In this document: positions 23,139 to 34,842 of the stretch, one piece after another | Numbering within the stretch: position 1 is the stretch's first letter | How the letters are laid out: every line of letters begins with the position of its first letter | Assembly: GCF_013116825.1 (NCBI RefSeq) | Contig: NZ_JABFNS010000017.1 | Span: 19,871 to 83,870, forward strand | Length of the DNA: 64,000 nucleotides | Direction of reading: 5' to 3' | Source: Myxococcus xanthus | Lineage (GTDB): Bacteria > Myxococcota > Myxococcia > Myxococcales > Myxococcaceae | Program-made: the position numbers and the translations under genes | The notes under the pieces: model-generated | Told to the model about the DNA's origin: nothing | What the model saw: the letters and a program-made list of their open reading frames with translations, nothing else | Databases searched by the model: none

Positions 23139-26100
23139 ATGCGCTGCCCCACCTGCCATCGCCGCGTGGCCGAGCGCTGCCCTCGCCACGGCCCGGTCGA
23201 AGCGCGTTCCCCAGGCTCCTTGCCAGAGCCTCCGGCTGTGGCGGGCCATGTCCTGGGAGCGCCCCTGGGGCGCGGTGGGTTTGGACGGGTGTTCGCCGCG
23301 CGGCGTGAAGTGGATGGGCTGGACGTCGCGCTGAAGGTGCTGGAGCCGCTCGCGGGCGAACGGCTGGGGCGGGAGTTGGAGGCCCTGCGCCGCATCGGCC
23401 CCCCCGCTGTGCCACGGCTGCTGGGCGAGGCCACGACCCGCGCCGGTGAGCGGGTGGTCATCATGGAGCGCATCGAGGGCCCGACGCTGGCGCAGCGGTT
23501 GGCGAAGCTGCCGGGCGCCGGGGCCCTGTCCTGGGCCGATGCGGCCCCGCTGACGCGAGCCCTGGCGGAGGCGCTGGCCCAGGTCCATGCGGCGGGCGTG
23601 GTGCACCGGGACCTGAAGCCGGAAAACGTCGTGCTGTCCGAGGGGCGGCTCGTCCTGCTGGACTTCGGGCTCGCGTGGCTGACGGCCCAGGATGATGGAG
23701 CGGGGCTCTCGCCAGGGCTCACCCGCACGGGTCAGCGGCTGGGGACCCATGAGTACATGTCACCCGAGCAGTGCCGGGACGCGCGATACATCGACGCGCG
23801 CGCGGACCTGTATGCGCTTGGGGTGATGTTCTTTGAGTTGCTGTGTGGCCGGCCCCCCTTTGTCGGAGAGGCGGCAGCGGTGCTCCAGGGGCATGTCTCG
23901 CGGCGGCCTCCGGCGATGCGGACGCTCGCGCCTTGGCCGGTGCCCGCGGCGGTGGAGACCCTGGTGCAGCGGCTGCTGGCCAAGGTGCCCGAGGACCGGG
24001 GAGACAGTGCGCGGGCGCTGGCGGCGGAGTTACGCGAGCTGCAGGGCGCTGGCGATGCGGTGGGCACCCAGGCGGTGTCCGGCGCCCTGGCGGAGAATCC
24101 GCGCCGTGCCACGGAGGCGCCACGGACGAACACGGGCCCTTCAACCGTCCCCACCCCAGACACCAGCCGAGCCACGCGCGAGGTGGCGGTCCTCGGTGTG
24201 AAGTCCTCACTGGATGCACCCGCCTTGCAGGCCTCCCTCGCCGGAAGCGGCGCCATCCTCGCGCGCGTGGAGCCGGGCCTTTGCCTCTTCGCGTTCCCCC
24301 ACGAAGCGGCGGTGGAAGCCGGCCTGCGCGCGGCGCTCCGGGCCGCAGAGGTGCTGAAGGCCGCCCTCCCCCCAAACGCAACGCTCGCGCTTCATTGCGC
24401 ACCGCTGCGCATTCGTGAGCGTGCAGGCCGATTGACGGTGGGTGGCGCGGCGGTGGAGCGGCCCGAGCGGTGGTGGCCATCGTCTGAATCCGTCTCCACC
24501 CTGGAGACAGTCGCACTGACGGCCAGCGCCCGGGCCCACCTGGGCGATCTGCCCTACAGCACGCCGCATGGGGATGCGCTGACATCTCCTGACCTCCTCC
24601 TGGGCCGGGACACGGAACGGCGGTGGCTGCGCGAAGCCCTGTCGCGCGCGCAAGCACACGGCGCGCCCGTGCTGCGCACCCTGCTGGCGGAAGAAGGCCA
24701 TGGCAAGACACGCCTGCTCACGACATGGCGGAGCGAACTGGAGGGCACGCCCGGCGTCTCCGTGCGCTTCGTCGAGGCGCTCCCGGATGAAGGCAGCGCG
24801 AGCGAAAGCGGCCTGCGAAGCCTCATCAACACCGTGCTTGGCCTGCCGTCCCAGACACCCTCGGATGAAGCGCTGCGTCGGCTGCTCGCGGACGCGCGTC
24901 CCCCGGTGGATGTGGCCACCGTGCACCCGGCGGCGCGCAGGCAACTGGTGGCGAGGGCCATCGCAGCGCACCTGTGGCGGCTCGCCGCCGCTCAACCCCT
25001 GGTTCTGCTGGTCGATGACGCGCACACGCTGGACCCCACGGCCCTGGATGCGCTGGAACTGGCGACGCTCTCCGGAGAGGGGGCCCCCCTGTGCGTGGTG
25101 CTCGCCGGCCGGCACCGGCTGCTGGGCTTGCGCCCCTACCTGGGGGAACGCGCACGAGACGCCGAACAGCGAGAGCTTCCGCCCCTTCCGGAGCATGATG
25201 CGCGCGAGCTGCTTCGCCAGTGGCTGCGCCCCGTAGACCTGATCGCCGAAGGCGTGTTGAGAGAGCTGGTGGACCGCAGCGGTGGCTCACCGCTGCGCAT
25301 GCTGGAGACGGTGCGTGCCCTCCGAGGCGCGGGCGCCATCCGTACCCGTCCGGATGGGGGTGGCTACCTCGCCGCGGACGCCCTGAATGGGCTGGCCCCG
25401 GACCGCCCGGGCGCGGATGAACGGCTCGCCGAACGAAGCCTGTCGGGCCTGCCCACTGGCATGCGCGCCCCGCTCCAGGTCGCGGCGCTCCTGGGAGACG
25501 ACGTGCGGCTGGAGGAGCTCACCGCCACGCTCGCCCACCTGGAGACAGACGCGTCCCTGGACCTGTCGCTGGACCCGGGCGTCGCGATGGAGCGGCTGGC
25601 GCGAGCGGGCATGCTGGAACCCCGCGGTCCGCGACGCTGGCGCTTCGAACACACCACCCTGCGCGAAGCCTTCACCGCCCTGCTCCCTCCGCCACTGAAG
25701 CGGCGCATCTGCGCGGCCGCCTTGCGCGCCCTGCCCGCGACGCCCACCGCCCGAAGGGCGCGCCTGGCCGAGTCCGCCGGAGATTCCCTCCAGGCCACGG
25801 CCCTCCACTGGAACCTGGCCGAATCGGCTCGCCACGCGCACCGCCTCCTGGAGGCGGAGCGGCACTACTCGGCCGCCCTGTCACTGGTGCCGCGCGCCGA
25901 AGAGGCCGTCCGGCTGGAGCTGCTGTCGGGACGAGGACGCGTGCGCTACCGCCTCCAGCGCATCGACGACGCCGTGGAAGACCTGCGCGCCGCCCGCCTG
26001 CTGGCCGAGGCCCACCGCGATGTGGTGCGCGAGGCGGACTTGCTGCTGGAAGAAGCCACCGCCCTCGACTGGCAGGACGACGCGATGGGCTCCACCGCGC

Positions 26101-27029
26101 TGCTGGAGCAGGCCCTGCACTGCCTGAAGGACGCGGTCCCCTCGGAGCTGGCCGCGCGCCATGCCCTGGCCCAGGCGCGCGTCCTCGTGCGGCGGGAGGA
26201 CATCACCGGGGCCGTGCCCGCCCTGGAGCGAGCCGTGGAGGCCGCGCGGTCCGGAGAGGACTCGGAGACGGAGGCCATCGCCCTGGCCATGCTGGGCGCG
26301 ATGCTGGCGTGGACCGACCGGCTGGACGAAGCCTCGCGCCGCTTCGACGAAGCCATCACCCTGTGCGAGGCGACCGGCGACACCCTGCACCTGGGCGTGG
26401 CCCTCAACAACCGGATGGTGCTGCATGTCCAGCGCCGGGACGCGGCGGGCGCTCACGCGGACCTGGAGCGCGCGGTGACCCTGGGACGCGAGCTGGGCAA
26501 CGTTCAGATTGAACGGACCTCCGCCTTCAACCTGGCGCTGCTGCTCGGCTACCAGGGCCGGGCCGTGGAGGCATTGCCCCTGGCGCGGCGGGCCGGCGTG
26601 CTGAGCCAGCGCTTCTTCCCCCGCTCCATGGCCCAGGATGCCCTGCTGGTGGCGCGCCTGTGCTGCGAACTGGGAGACCTGCCCGAAGTCGCACGTCAGC
26701 TCGCCTGGCTCGAGGAGCCGGACACGCGGCAGCGTCTGTCCCCTTCGGACGCGCTGATGCTGTCCGTGGTCCGGCGCGTCGTGAACGAGGCCCGAGACGC
26801 CCTCCCCTACGGCGCCGATGCCTGGGCCCACCTGGTGGAAGCGTCACGCCGGTTGGCCACGCCTGATGAGCGGCTGGAGATTCTCGTCTGGGCGGCGCGC
26901 GCGGCTCGCAAGGCCGGAGATACGGTGACGCTGTTGGCTCGGGTCGCGGAGGTCGAGGAGACCGCACGCGAAGCGCCGCTGTGGACGGACCGCGTCCGCG
27001 CGCTGGTGGCCCCGACCGAAAGCCCCTAG
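23139..27029 (+). CDS. Ser/Thr protein kinase fused to pseudo-cyclase-like, NTPase and TPR regions
   Basis: A 1296-residue protein. Residues 3-17 hold a Cys/His cluster (CPTCHRRVAERCPRH) that could bind zinc. The kinase (about 38-300) is complete: GRGGFGRV 44-51, VALKV Lys66, HRDLKPEN 156-163, DFG 175-177 and GTHEYMSPEQ. Residues about 345-490 (REVAVLGVKSSLDAPALQAS, VEPGLCLFAFPHEAAVEAGL, LALHCAPLRI) resemble a degenerate class III cyclase fold. From about 500 comes an AAA/STAND-like ATPase with a weak Walker A (AEEGHGKT) and Walker B LVLLVDDAHTLD. About 860 to the end is TPR-like helical repeat. The architecture recalls PknK/MalT-type sensors. No transmembrane segment is visible, so it is cytosolic. 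The ligand and targets are unknown. Confidence 0.88.
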   Translation: MRCPTCHRRVAERCPRHGPVEARSPGSLPEPPAVAGHVLGAPLGRGGFGRVFAARREVDGLDVALKVLEPLAGERLGRELEALRRIGPPAVPRLLGEATTRAGERVVIMERIEGPTLAQRLAKLPGAGALSWADAAPLTRALAEALAQVHAAGVVHRDLKPENVVLSEGRLVLLDFGLAWLTAQDDGAGLSPGLTRTGQRLGTHEYMSPEQCRDARYIDARADLYALGVMFFELLCGRPPFVGEAAAVLQGHVSRRPPAMRTLAPWPVPAAVETLVQRLLAKVPEDRGDSARALAAELRELQGAGDAVGTQAVSGALAENPRRATEAPRTNTGPSTVPTPDTSRATREVAVLGVKSSLDAPALQASLAGSGAILARVEPGLCLFAFPHEAAVEAGLRAALRAAEVLKAALPPNATLALHCAPLRIRERAGRLTVGGAAVERPERWWPSSESVSTLETVALTASARAHLGDLPYSTPHGDALTSPDLLLGRDTERRWLREALSRAQAHGAPVLRTLLAEEGHGKTRLLTTWRSELEGTPGVSVRFVEALPDEGSASESGLRSLINTVLGLPSQTPSDEALRRLLADARPPVDVATVHPAARRQLVARAIAAHLWRLAAAQPLVLLVDDAHTLDPTALDALELATLSGEGAPLCVVLAGRHRLLGLRPYLGERARDAEQRELPPLPEHDARELLRQWLRPVDLIAEGVLRELVDRSGGSPLRMLETVRALRGAGAIRTRPDGGGYLAADALNGLAPDRPGADERLAERSLSGLPTGMRAPLQVAALLGDDVRLEELTATLAHLETDASLDLSLDPGVAMERLARAGMLEPRGPRRWRFEHTTLREAFTALLPPPLKRRICAAALRALPATPTARRARLAESAGDSLQATALHWNLAESARHAHRLLEAERHYSAALSLVPRAEEAVRLELLSGRGRVRYRLQRIDDAVEDLRAARLLAEAHRDVVREADLLLEEATALDWQDDAMGSTALLEQALHCLKDAVPSELAARHALAQARVLVRREDITGAVPALERAVEAARSGEDSETEAIALAMLGAMLAWTDRLDEASRRFDEAITLCEATGDTLHLGVALNNRMVLHVQRRDAAGAHADLERAVTLGRELGNVQIERTSAFNLALLLGYQGRAVEALPLARRAGVLSQRFFPRSMAQDALLVARLCCELGDLPEVARQLAWLEEPDTRQRLSPSDALMLSVVRRVVNEARDALPYGADAWAHLVEASRRLATPDERLEILVWAARAARKAGDTVTLLARVAEVEETAREAPLWTDRVRALVAPTESP

Positions 27030-27108
27030 CGGGACGGCCACGCCCAGCGCTGGGGCCGAAAACCGTGTTAGCACGGGGTGTCGCCGCAACGGCACGGAGG
27101 GACGTCCC

Positions 27109-28440
27109 ATGGCCGGTGGGCCCCCACGCGAACACGCCATATCGCTCTACGGAGACGAGCTGGAACCCGGAGCGCTGGTGGGCGACTGGGTCATCGAGTC
27201 ACGCGTCCACGCGGGCGTGACCGCGTGGCTCTATCGCGCGTCGCACCTGTCCACGCGGGCTCCCGCCGCGGTGAAGGTGGTGCGTGCCGAGTTCAACCAC
27301 GTCACCAACGTGCTCCGCCGCTTCCAGCAGGAAGCGGACACGCTCCGGGCGCTGCGCCATCCCCACATCGTGGAGGTGCTCGAGCACGGCGACCTTCGCG
27401 ACGGACGCCCCTGGCTGGCCATGGAATGGCTGGAGGGCGAAAGCGTGGACCAGTGGCTCACGCACCGAGGCCCCTTCTCCCTCGCGGAGGCGCTGACGGT
27501 GATGGAGGAACTGGGCGCCGCGCTGCACTTCGCCCATGGCCGCGGCATCCTCCACCGGGACCTCAAGGCCCAGAACGTGATGGTCATCCCCCTGGCGGAG
27601 GGCTTCACGGTGAAGCTGGTGGACTTCGGCATCGCCCGCGTGGAGCCACCGGAGGGGCTCGCCGGCCTGACGTCCGGCGGCGCCGTGCTCGGCACGCCCG
27701 TGTCCATGGCCCCCGAGCAGATTCGCGGACAGGCCCTGGACGCACGCACCGACCTGTACGCGATGGGCGTGCTTCTCTACCAACTCCTCACCGGGAGCCT
27801 GCCTTTCGAGGGCACCAGCGTGGTGGAGGTCGAGGAGCAGCACCTCCACGCGCCGCCACCGCACCTGGATGAGCGGGTGCACGCACCGCCAGCACTGGAC
27901 GCCGTGGTCCAGCGGTGTCTCGCGAAGGCCCCTGGGGACCGCTGGCCGGACGTACCCGCCTTCCTCGAGGCCTTGCGCGCGGCGCTGGCGCCCATTCCGG
28001 ATGAGACATGGGCCGTGGCTGTCTATGTGGACCTCCGCTTCCCGGTGGCCCTGGACGAGCCCACCGACGCGGACCTGGATGCCAGGGACGCCACGCTGGA
28101 CGCGGCGCTCACCGAACTGGAGACCCGTGACTGGATGCTCGCCCTGGAGAGCGGCAACGCCGTGCTCGCGTGGAAGTCACTGCCTCCCACCTCCGAGGCC
28201 CGAGTCCCGGCCCTGGTGGAAGCGCGCCAGGTGGCGGAAGCGCTGTTGCGGCAGGCATGTGAGGCCGCGGGTGACCGCGTGGAAGTCCGCGTCTATGCGC
28301 ACGCGGCCCTGTGTGAGCTGAGCACGGACGCCCAAGGCCTTCCGAGGTTGGCGGGTGGTGAGTTGCTGCGCCTGGAGTCCTGGGCTTCGGGAGGCACGGC
28401 GGGCGAGGTCCTGCTGTCGGATGCACTCGCCAGCCGCTGA
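27109..28440 (+). CDS. Ser/Thr protein kinase with C-terminal pseudo-cyclase-like domain
   Basis: A 443-residue protein starting 79 bases after the previous kinase. Kinase motifs are AAVKVVRA (Lys56), HRDLKAQN (149-156), DFGIARV (172-178) and APEQIRG. The Gly-rich loop is degenerate (SRVHAGVTAWLYRA instead of GxGxxGxV), so ATP binding may be altered. Residues about 300-443 (WAVAVYVDLRFPVALDE, DWMLALESGNAVLAWKSL, RVEVRVYAHAALCEL, LAGGELLRLESWA, GEVLLSDAL) again resemble a class III cyclase fold without metal Asp residues. No membrane span. It ends four bases from the convergent FHA-sigma54 activator. Confidence 0.88.
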   Translation: MAGGPPREHAISLYGDELEPGALVGDWVIESRVHAGVTAWLYRASHLSTRAPAAVKVVRAEFNHVTNVLRRFQQEADTLRALRHPHIVEVLEHGDLRDGRPWLAMEWLEGESVDQWLTHRGPFSLAEALTVMEELGAALHFAHGRGILHRDLKAQNVMVIPLAEGFTVKLVDFGIARVEPPEGLAGLTSGGAVLGTPVSMAPEQIRGQALDARTDLYAMGVLLYQLLTGSLPFEGTSVVEVEEQHLHAPPPHLDERVHAPPALDAVVQRCLAKAPGDRWPDVPAFLEALRAALAPIPDETWAVAVYVDLRFPVALDEPTDADLDARDATLDAALTELETRDWMLALESGNAVLAWKSLPPTSEARVPALVEARQVAEALLRQACEAAGDRVEVRVYAHAALCELSTDAQGLPRLAGGELLRLESWASGGTAGEVLLSDALASR

Positions 28441-28444
28441 GTGG

Positions 28445-29824
28445 CTACGTCCGCAGCCGGTGCCGGCGCAGCAGGCGGTACAGGTACACGCGGTCCATGT
28501 CCGCGGCGGTGGCGGCCTGCGACACCTTGCCTCCGTGGAGCTTGAGGAGCGCATCCAGGTACTCGCGCTCGAAGACCTCCAGCGCGCGGCGGCGAGCCTC
28601 CGCGTAGGGCTGCTTTGGGTCCACCAGGCTGCGCAGCACCGCTTGCGCGCTCACCTCCTCGGCGTCCGGCGGCATGGCGTCCTGGAAGACGAGGCAACGC
28701 TCCAGGTGGTTGCGCAGCTCGCGCACGTTCCCCGGCCACGCGGCGTGCTGGAGCTGCGCGATGAACTCCGGCGTGCTCAGCGCCGCGAGCTGCTCGGAGC
28801 CGGCCCCGAAGGCCGTGAGGATTCGCTCCGCGATGAGGGGGATGTCCTCGGGCCGCTCCCGCAGCGCGGGGATGATGATGCGCACCACCGCGAGGCGGAA
28901 GAACAGGTCGGAGCGGAAGCGCGCCGCGTTCACCTCGGCGCGCAGGTCCCGGTGCGTGGCGGCGATGACGCGCACGTTGACGGGCTGGTACCCGTTGGCC
29001 CCCAGCCGGCGAATCTCCTTGTTCTCCAGGACGCGCAGCAGCTTCGGCTGCAGCTCCGCGGGCAGCTCGCCAATCTCGTCCAGGAAGATGGTGCCGCCGT
29101 CCGCCTCCTCGAAGGCGCCGACGCGGCGCTGGATGGCGCCGGTGAAGGAGCCCTTCTCGTGGCCGAACAGCTCGCTCTCCAGCAGATTGCCGGGAATGGC
29201 GCCGCAGTCCACGGTGAGGAAGGGCCCCGAGCCCCGGGCGCTCGCCTGATGGATGGCGAAGGCCGCGCGGCTCTTGCCCGTGCCCGTCTCCCCCTCCAGC
29301 AACACCGTCGCGTCGCTCGCGGCGGCTCGCTCCATGAGGGCGAAGCTGGCGCGCGTCACGGGCGACGCGCCCACCAGCTCACCGAACGTCGTGCGGTCGG
29401 AGATGAGCAGCCGGTTCGTCTCCGGGCTGAAGTCGAACCGGACGCTCACCCGGCCCAGGCGCAGGATGCTGCCGCCACGAAGATACGCGTCACGCACGTG
29501 GACGCCGTCGAGCACGGTGCCGTTTCGGCTGTCCAAATCCCGCAGGCGGGCGCCGTCGTGGTCGACCTTCACCTCGCAGTGGAAGCGCGAGACGGTGGGC
29601 TCCTCGATGACGAAGTCGTTGAGCCCATGCGAGCCGATGGAGAACGTGTCCGCGTTGCTGTCCTTGGACTGCCCAGGCTGCGGGCCTTCGACGACGGTGA
29701 ATCGGAAGCGGCGAACAGCGCCCGAGGTCCCGGGCCTTCCTGTCCCTGTGGGCCGCGTCTGCTGGACGGAATCAGCCCCTTCGGCTGGACGGCCCGCCCC
29801 CTGGGGTCGCTCGGTGTGACTCAT
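28445..29824 (-). CDS. FHA-domain sigma54-dependent transcription activator
   Basis: A 459-residue protein. After a Gly/Pro-rich tail, an FHA domain (about 45-125) shows [13 protein letters not shown] and [15 protein letters not shown]. It would bind phosphothreonine, but the usual Gly-Arg before it is GSHG. The sigma54 AAA+ domain follows with Walker [14 protein letters not shown], the sigma54-contact loop GSFTGA (family consensus GAFTGA), Walker [13 protein letters not shown] and the [10 protein letters not shown] and [11 protein letters not shown] blocks. The C-terminus has a Fis-type helix-turn-helix ([20 protein letters not shown]). FHA plus adjacent Ser/Thr kinases is a common myxobacterial pairing, so phosphorylated kinase input is inferred. 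Confidence 0.93.
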   Translation of the reverse strand: MSHTERPQGAGRPAEGADSVQQTRPTGTGRPGTSGAVRRFRFTVVEGPQPGQSKDSNADTFSIGSHGLNDFVIEEPTVSRFHCEVKVDHDGARLRDLDSRNGTVLDGVHVRDAYLRGGSILRLGRVSVRFDFSPETNRLLISDRTTFGELVGASPVTRASFALMERAAASDATVLLEGETGTGKSRAAFAIHQASARGSGPFLTVDCGAIPGNLLESELFGHEKGSFTGAIQRRVGAFEEADGGTIFLDEIGELPAELQPKLLRVLENKEIRRLGANGYQPVNVRVIAATHRDLRAEVNAARFRSDLFFRLAVVRIIIPALRERPEDIPLIAERILTAFGAGSEQLAALSTPEFIAQLQHAAWPGNVRELRNHLERCLVFQDAMPPDAEEVSAQAVLRSLVDPKQPYAEARRRALEVFEREYLDALLKLHGGKVSQAATAADMDRVYLYRLLRRHRLRT

Positions 29825-29881
29825 AAGGGATGGACGCTATCACCGTGGACGCCACGCCAGCGGGCCCGGTGGCCACTTGAC

Positions 29882-32200
29882 CTACCGGAGGCCCCATTCG
29901 ACGACGAAGTCCGGCCCGTCCTCCACGCGAGACAGCCGGGCAAACGACTCCGGGCGTTCGTCCCCCGTCCACAGACCGACGAGGTCGCCCAACAGCCAGT
30001 GGGACAGTGAGCGCGCCACCCGCTGCACCCCGTCTCGCGGCACACCCGACAGCGAGCGCTGCGACTCCATCATCGCGCGCACCGTTCGCGACGGAACCAC
30101 CCAGCACTCGGCCCGAGGAAACGGAGGCGCCAGGAACAGGCAGAACGCGGCATCGGTCCGCAGCAACTGCGCGTCCAGATGCTCCCGGCCCAGCCGGAAG
30201 GCGGGCAGCCATTGACCCTCTCCGCGCTGCTCGAGCTTCACCACCTGCACGGACACCACGCGCCGTGTGCGCAGGAAGTCGCCCACCGCCACGTCGAGGA
30301 CGAAAGCCACCTCCACCCCCAACCGCGCGGCGGCCAAAGGCGGAGGCACGGCGTCCGGAGCCCCCTCGCCGTCCACCGGGACAGGCTCGGGCACGGGCTC
30401 CGGTTCACGGCGCCGGACCGTCATCGACAGGTCCCACGGCGAGGGCTGCCCCTGAGCCATCAACGCGGAGACGTCCGCCTTCACCCGCGCCAACTCCGCG
30501 CGCAGTGCTTCGAGCAGGTCCGCCGCGAGCGTCGCGGTGTCCTCGCGGAAGCGCTCCGGATAACGAGAAGAGAACTCCGCCTCCACTCGACCGAAGGCGC
30601 CCAGCAACAGCTCCTCCAGGTCCCGGTCACGCAGCCACGTCCGGCCTCCGAGCGGCACCGCGCGCGTCACATGCAGGTGCCGCAACGCCTCCGTCAACGT
30701 CGCGGGGCCTGAAGCCTGCGAAGGCTCCACGGGGGCGCCCGGCTTCCCCTTCGCCGCCGGGCCCTGGAACCAGGACTGGAGCGTCCGGACGCGGAGGCGA
30801 ACGCGTGACGACGGGTGCTCCTTCAACCGCTTCACCTGTCGCCGGTCGGTCGCGGTGCGCACCAGGGCCAGCACCGTGAGCTCCGCCTCGGACGAAGCGG
30901 CATCCGGCGCGCACCAGAGGAAGAACTCGATGGCCGCCTTGCGCAGCACGGGCTTGCGCCCCACGCGGTCAGCGACTTCCTGACGCCACGCCGCCAGTTC
31001 GTCCAGACCGGGCCGCACGGCACCGGGCATGAAGCGAGGCCACAGCTCGGCACATTCTTCCGCCAGCCAGTGGAGCTGGTCGAATCCCGGCGCCCCCGGC
31101 TTGAGCTTCGACAGCGCGCGCTTGCGGCGGTCGAAGGCATCTGGCGCGCCCTTGCGCACGGCGGCACGGAACAACCGCTCCTCCAGCCACAGCAGCGTGA
31201 GCACCAGCCCCGGCTCGCCCTTGCGCAGCGTGGCTTGGCAGTGGTCGAGCACGAAGCGCACGGGGCCCAGGTCCGCCGAGGCCTCGAAGTCGCCGTTCAC
31301 CAAAGCGCCCAGCGCCCCGCGCAGGCCGTCCACCGGTGGCGCATCGAAGCGCGCCAGCAGCTCGCACAGGTTCTCCACCACTTCGGGAGGACCGCCGACC
31401 TCCAGCGTGCGCGACAGCAAGAGCCCCGCCCGAGCGCACCAGTCCGGCTCCTTGCGTCCACCGGGGTAGCACGCCAGGAAGCCACTCATGCCGCTGCGGC
31501 CCCCCGGCGACGTCGCCAACGAGAAGAGCCGCTCGGCCAGGACCTCCGAAGCCTCCCGCCACGGCAGCCGCGCGGCCCGTGTCCGGATGAACTCCGCCAA
31601 CCGGTCGCGCCCGTCCGCCGCCGTCGCCGGCATCAGCGCGCGCAGCTGCTCCAGCAGCGCGACGGACTTCGCGCCGGTGCCCAACACCTGGCGCAGGTCC
31701 ACCTCCACCGCGCCGTGGAAGCGCAGGGCCCGGCCGTCGAAGGTACACGGCGCGTCGCCGACGAGGGACTGGAGCGCGTCCGGGTGCCGCTTCAGGATGC
31801 GCGTCAGCACCGTGGTGACGGTGGCCTCCGTCTCACGCCGCAACCGCGCGGCCGTGTCCGCGTCCCCCACCTCCAGCAACGCGGCCAGCATCGTCTCCTG
31901 CCGCGCCATCAAGCGCGGCAGCAGGCCCCGGGGCGGCACGGCGTAGGGCCACAGCAACTCACTGCAGGAAGAGAGCAGGAACAACAGCTCGCCGAGGGTC
32001 CGCTCGCCCTCGTCCAGGCGGCTCCAGGCCGCCGCTTGTGCCTGGGTGCGCTCATCCAGCGAAGCGCCTCGCACCCAGGCCGCGAAGGACTCGCGCCACT
32101 GGGTGGACGCGGCCATGGCCTCCGCCGCGGGCGTCCCCGTCACCGTCTCATAGAGGGACCGGAGCGACTCCGGCCACCCGGTTTCATTGACGGGCTGCAT
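29882..32200 (-). CDS. unknown 772-residue protein with possible PD-(D/E)XK-like C-terminus
   Basis: I do not recognise the family. About 600 N-terminal residues are mostly alpha-helical, with Leu/Ala/Arg-rich helices, no membrane spans and no signal peptide. A Pro/Glu-rich hinge (RRREPEPVPEPVPVDGEG) leads to a compact domain: GVEVAFVLDVAVGDF, RRVVSVQVVKLEQ, AFRLGREHLDAQLLRTDAAF and VVPSRTVRAMM. The order (acidic strand, QxxK strand, Q/H-helix, then a strand ending in FCLFL) resembles restriction-endonuclease-like folds, with QVVK where an active enzyme has (D/E)xK or QxK. It lies 15 bases after the molybdoenzyme gene and 57 before the FHA activator gene, all leftward, so an operon is likely. 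Confidence 0.7.
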   Translation of the reverse strand: MQPVNETGWPESLRSLYETVTGTPAAEAMAASTQWRESFAAWVRGASLDERTQAQAAAWSRLDEGERTLGELLFLLSSCSELLWPYAVPPRGLLPRLMARQETMLAALLEVGDADTAARLRRETEATVTTVLTRILKRHPDALQSLVGDAPCTFDGRALRFHGAVEVDLRQVLGTGAKSVALLEQLRALMPATAADGRDRLAEFIRTRAARLPWREASEVLAERLFSLATSPGGRSGMSGFLACYPGGRKEPDWCARAGLLLSRTLEVGGPPEVVENLCELLARFDAPPVDGLRGALGALVNGDFEASADLGPVRFVLDHCQATLRKGEPGLVLTLLWLEERLFRAAVRKGAPDAFDRRKRALSKLKPGAPGFDQLHWLAEECAELWPRFMPGAVRPGLDELAAWRQEVADRVGRKPVLRKAAIEFFLWCAPDAASSEAELTVLALVRTATDRRQVKRLKEHPSSRVRLRVRTLQSWFQGPAAKGKPGAPVEPSQASGPATLTEALRHLHVTRAVPLGGRTWLRDRDLEELLLGAFGRVEAEFSSRYPERFREDTATLAADLLEALRAELARVKADVSALMAQGQPSPWDLSMTVRRREPEPVPEPVPVDGEGAPDAVPPPLAAARLGVEVAFVLDVAVGDFLRTRRVVSVQVVKLEQRGEGQWLPAFRLGREHLDAQLLRTDAAFCLFLAPPFPRAECWVVPSRTVRAMMESQRSLSGVPRDGVQRVARSLSHWLLGDLVGLWTGDERPESFARLSRVEDGPDFVVEWGLR

Positions 32201-32215
32201 GCTCTCTCACGCGCC

Positions 32216-34594
<2,379 letters not shown>

Positions 34595-34842
34595 GACACT
34601 CCCTCCAGGCATCGCGCGGCTGGCTGGCTGGCCGGTCGCGGCTGTGGACTCTACCGCGCTCTGGCCGCGCGGGAATGCTCATGGAACGACTGGCGCCTCT
34701 CCCGGCATACAGCGGCCACTCCGGGGCCCCCATGCCCGGCCGAACCTCTGGCGGGGCCTGCCTGCGTTGCCAGCGGCGCTCGCGGTCCAGAACGTCAGGA
34801 GACAGGCCCTGGGCGAACGCTCAACGAGAGGAGGCCATCCAG

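Noticed and set aside
22180..23415. A 411-codon leftward frame ending in Nudix
   Set aside because: Residues before MARRQVRV are Pro/Arg/Gly-rich and unconserved. A good ribosome site exists at ATG 22587, so the short gene is the real one.
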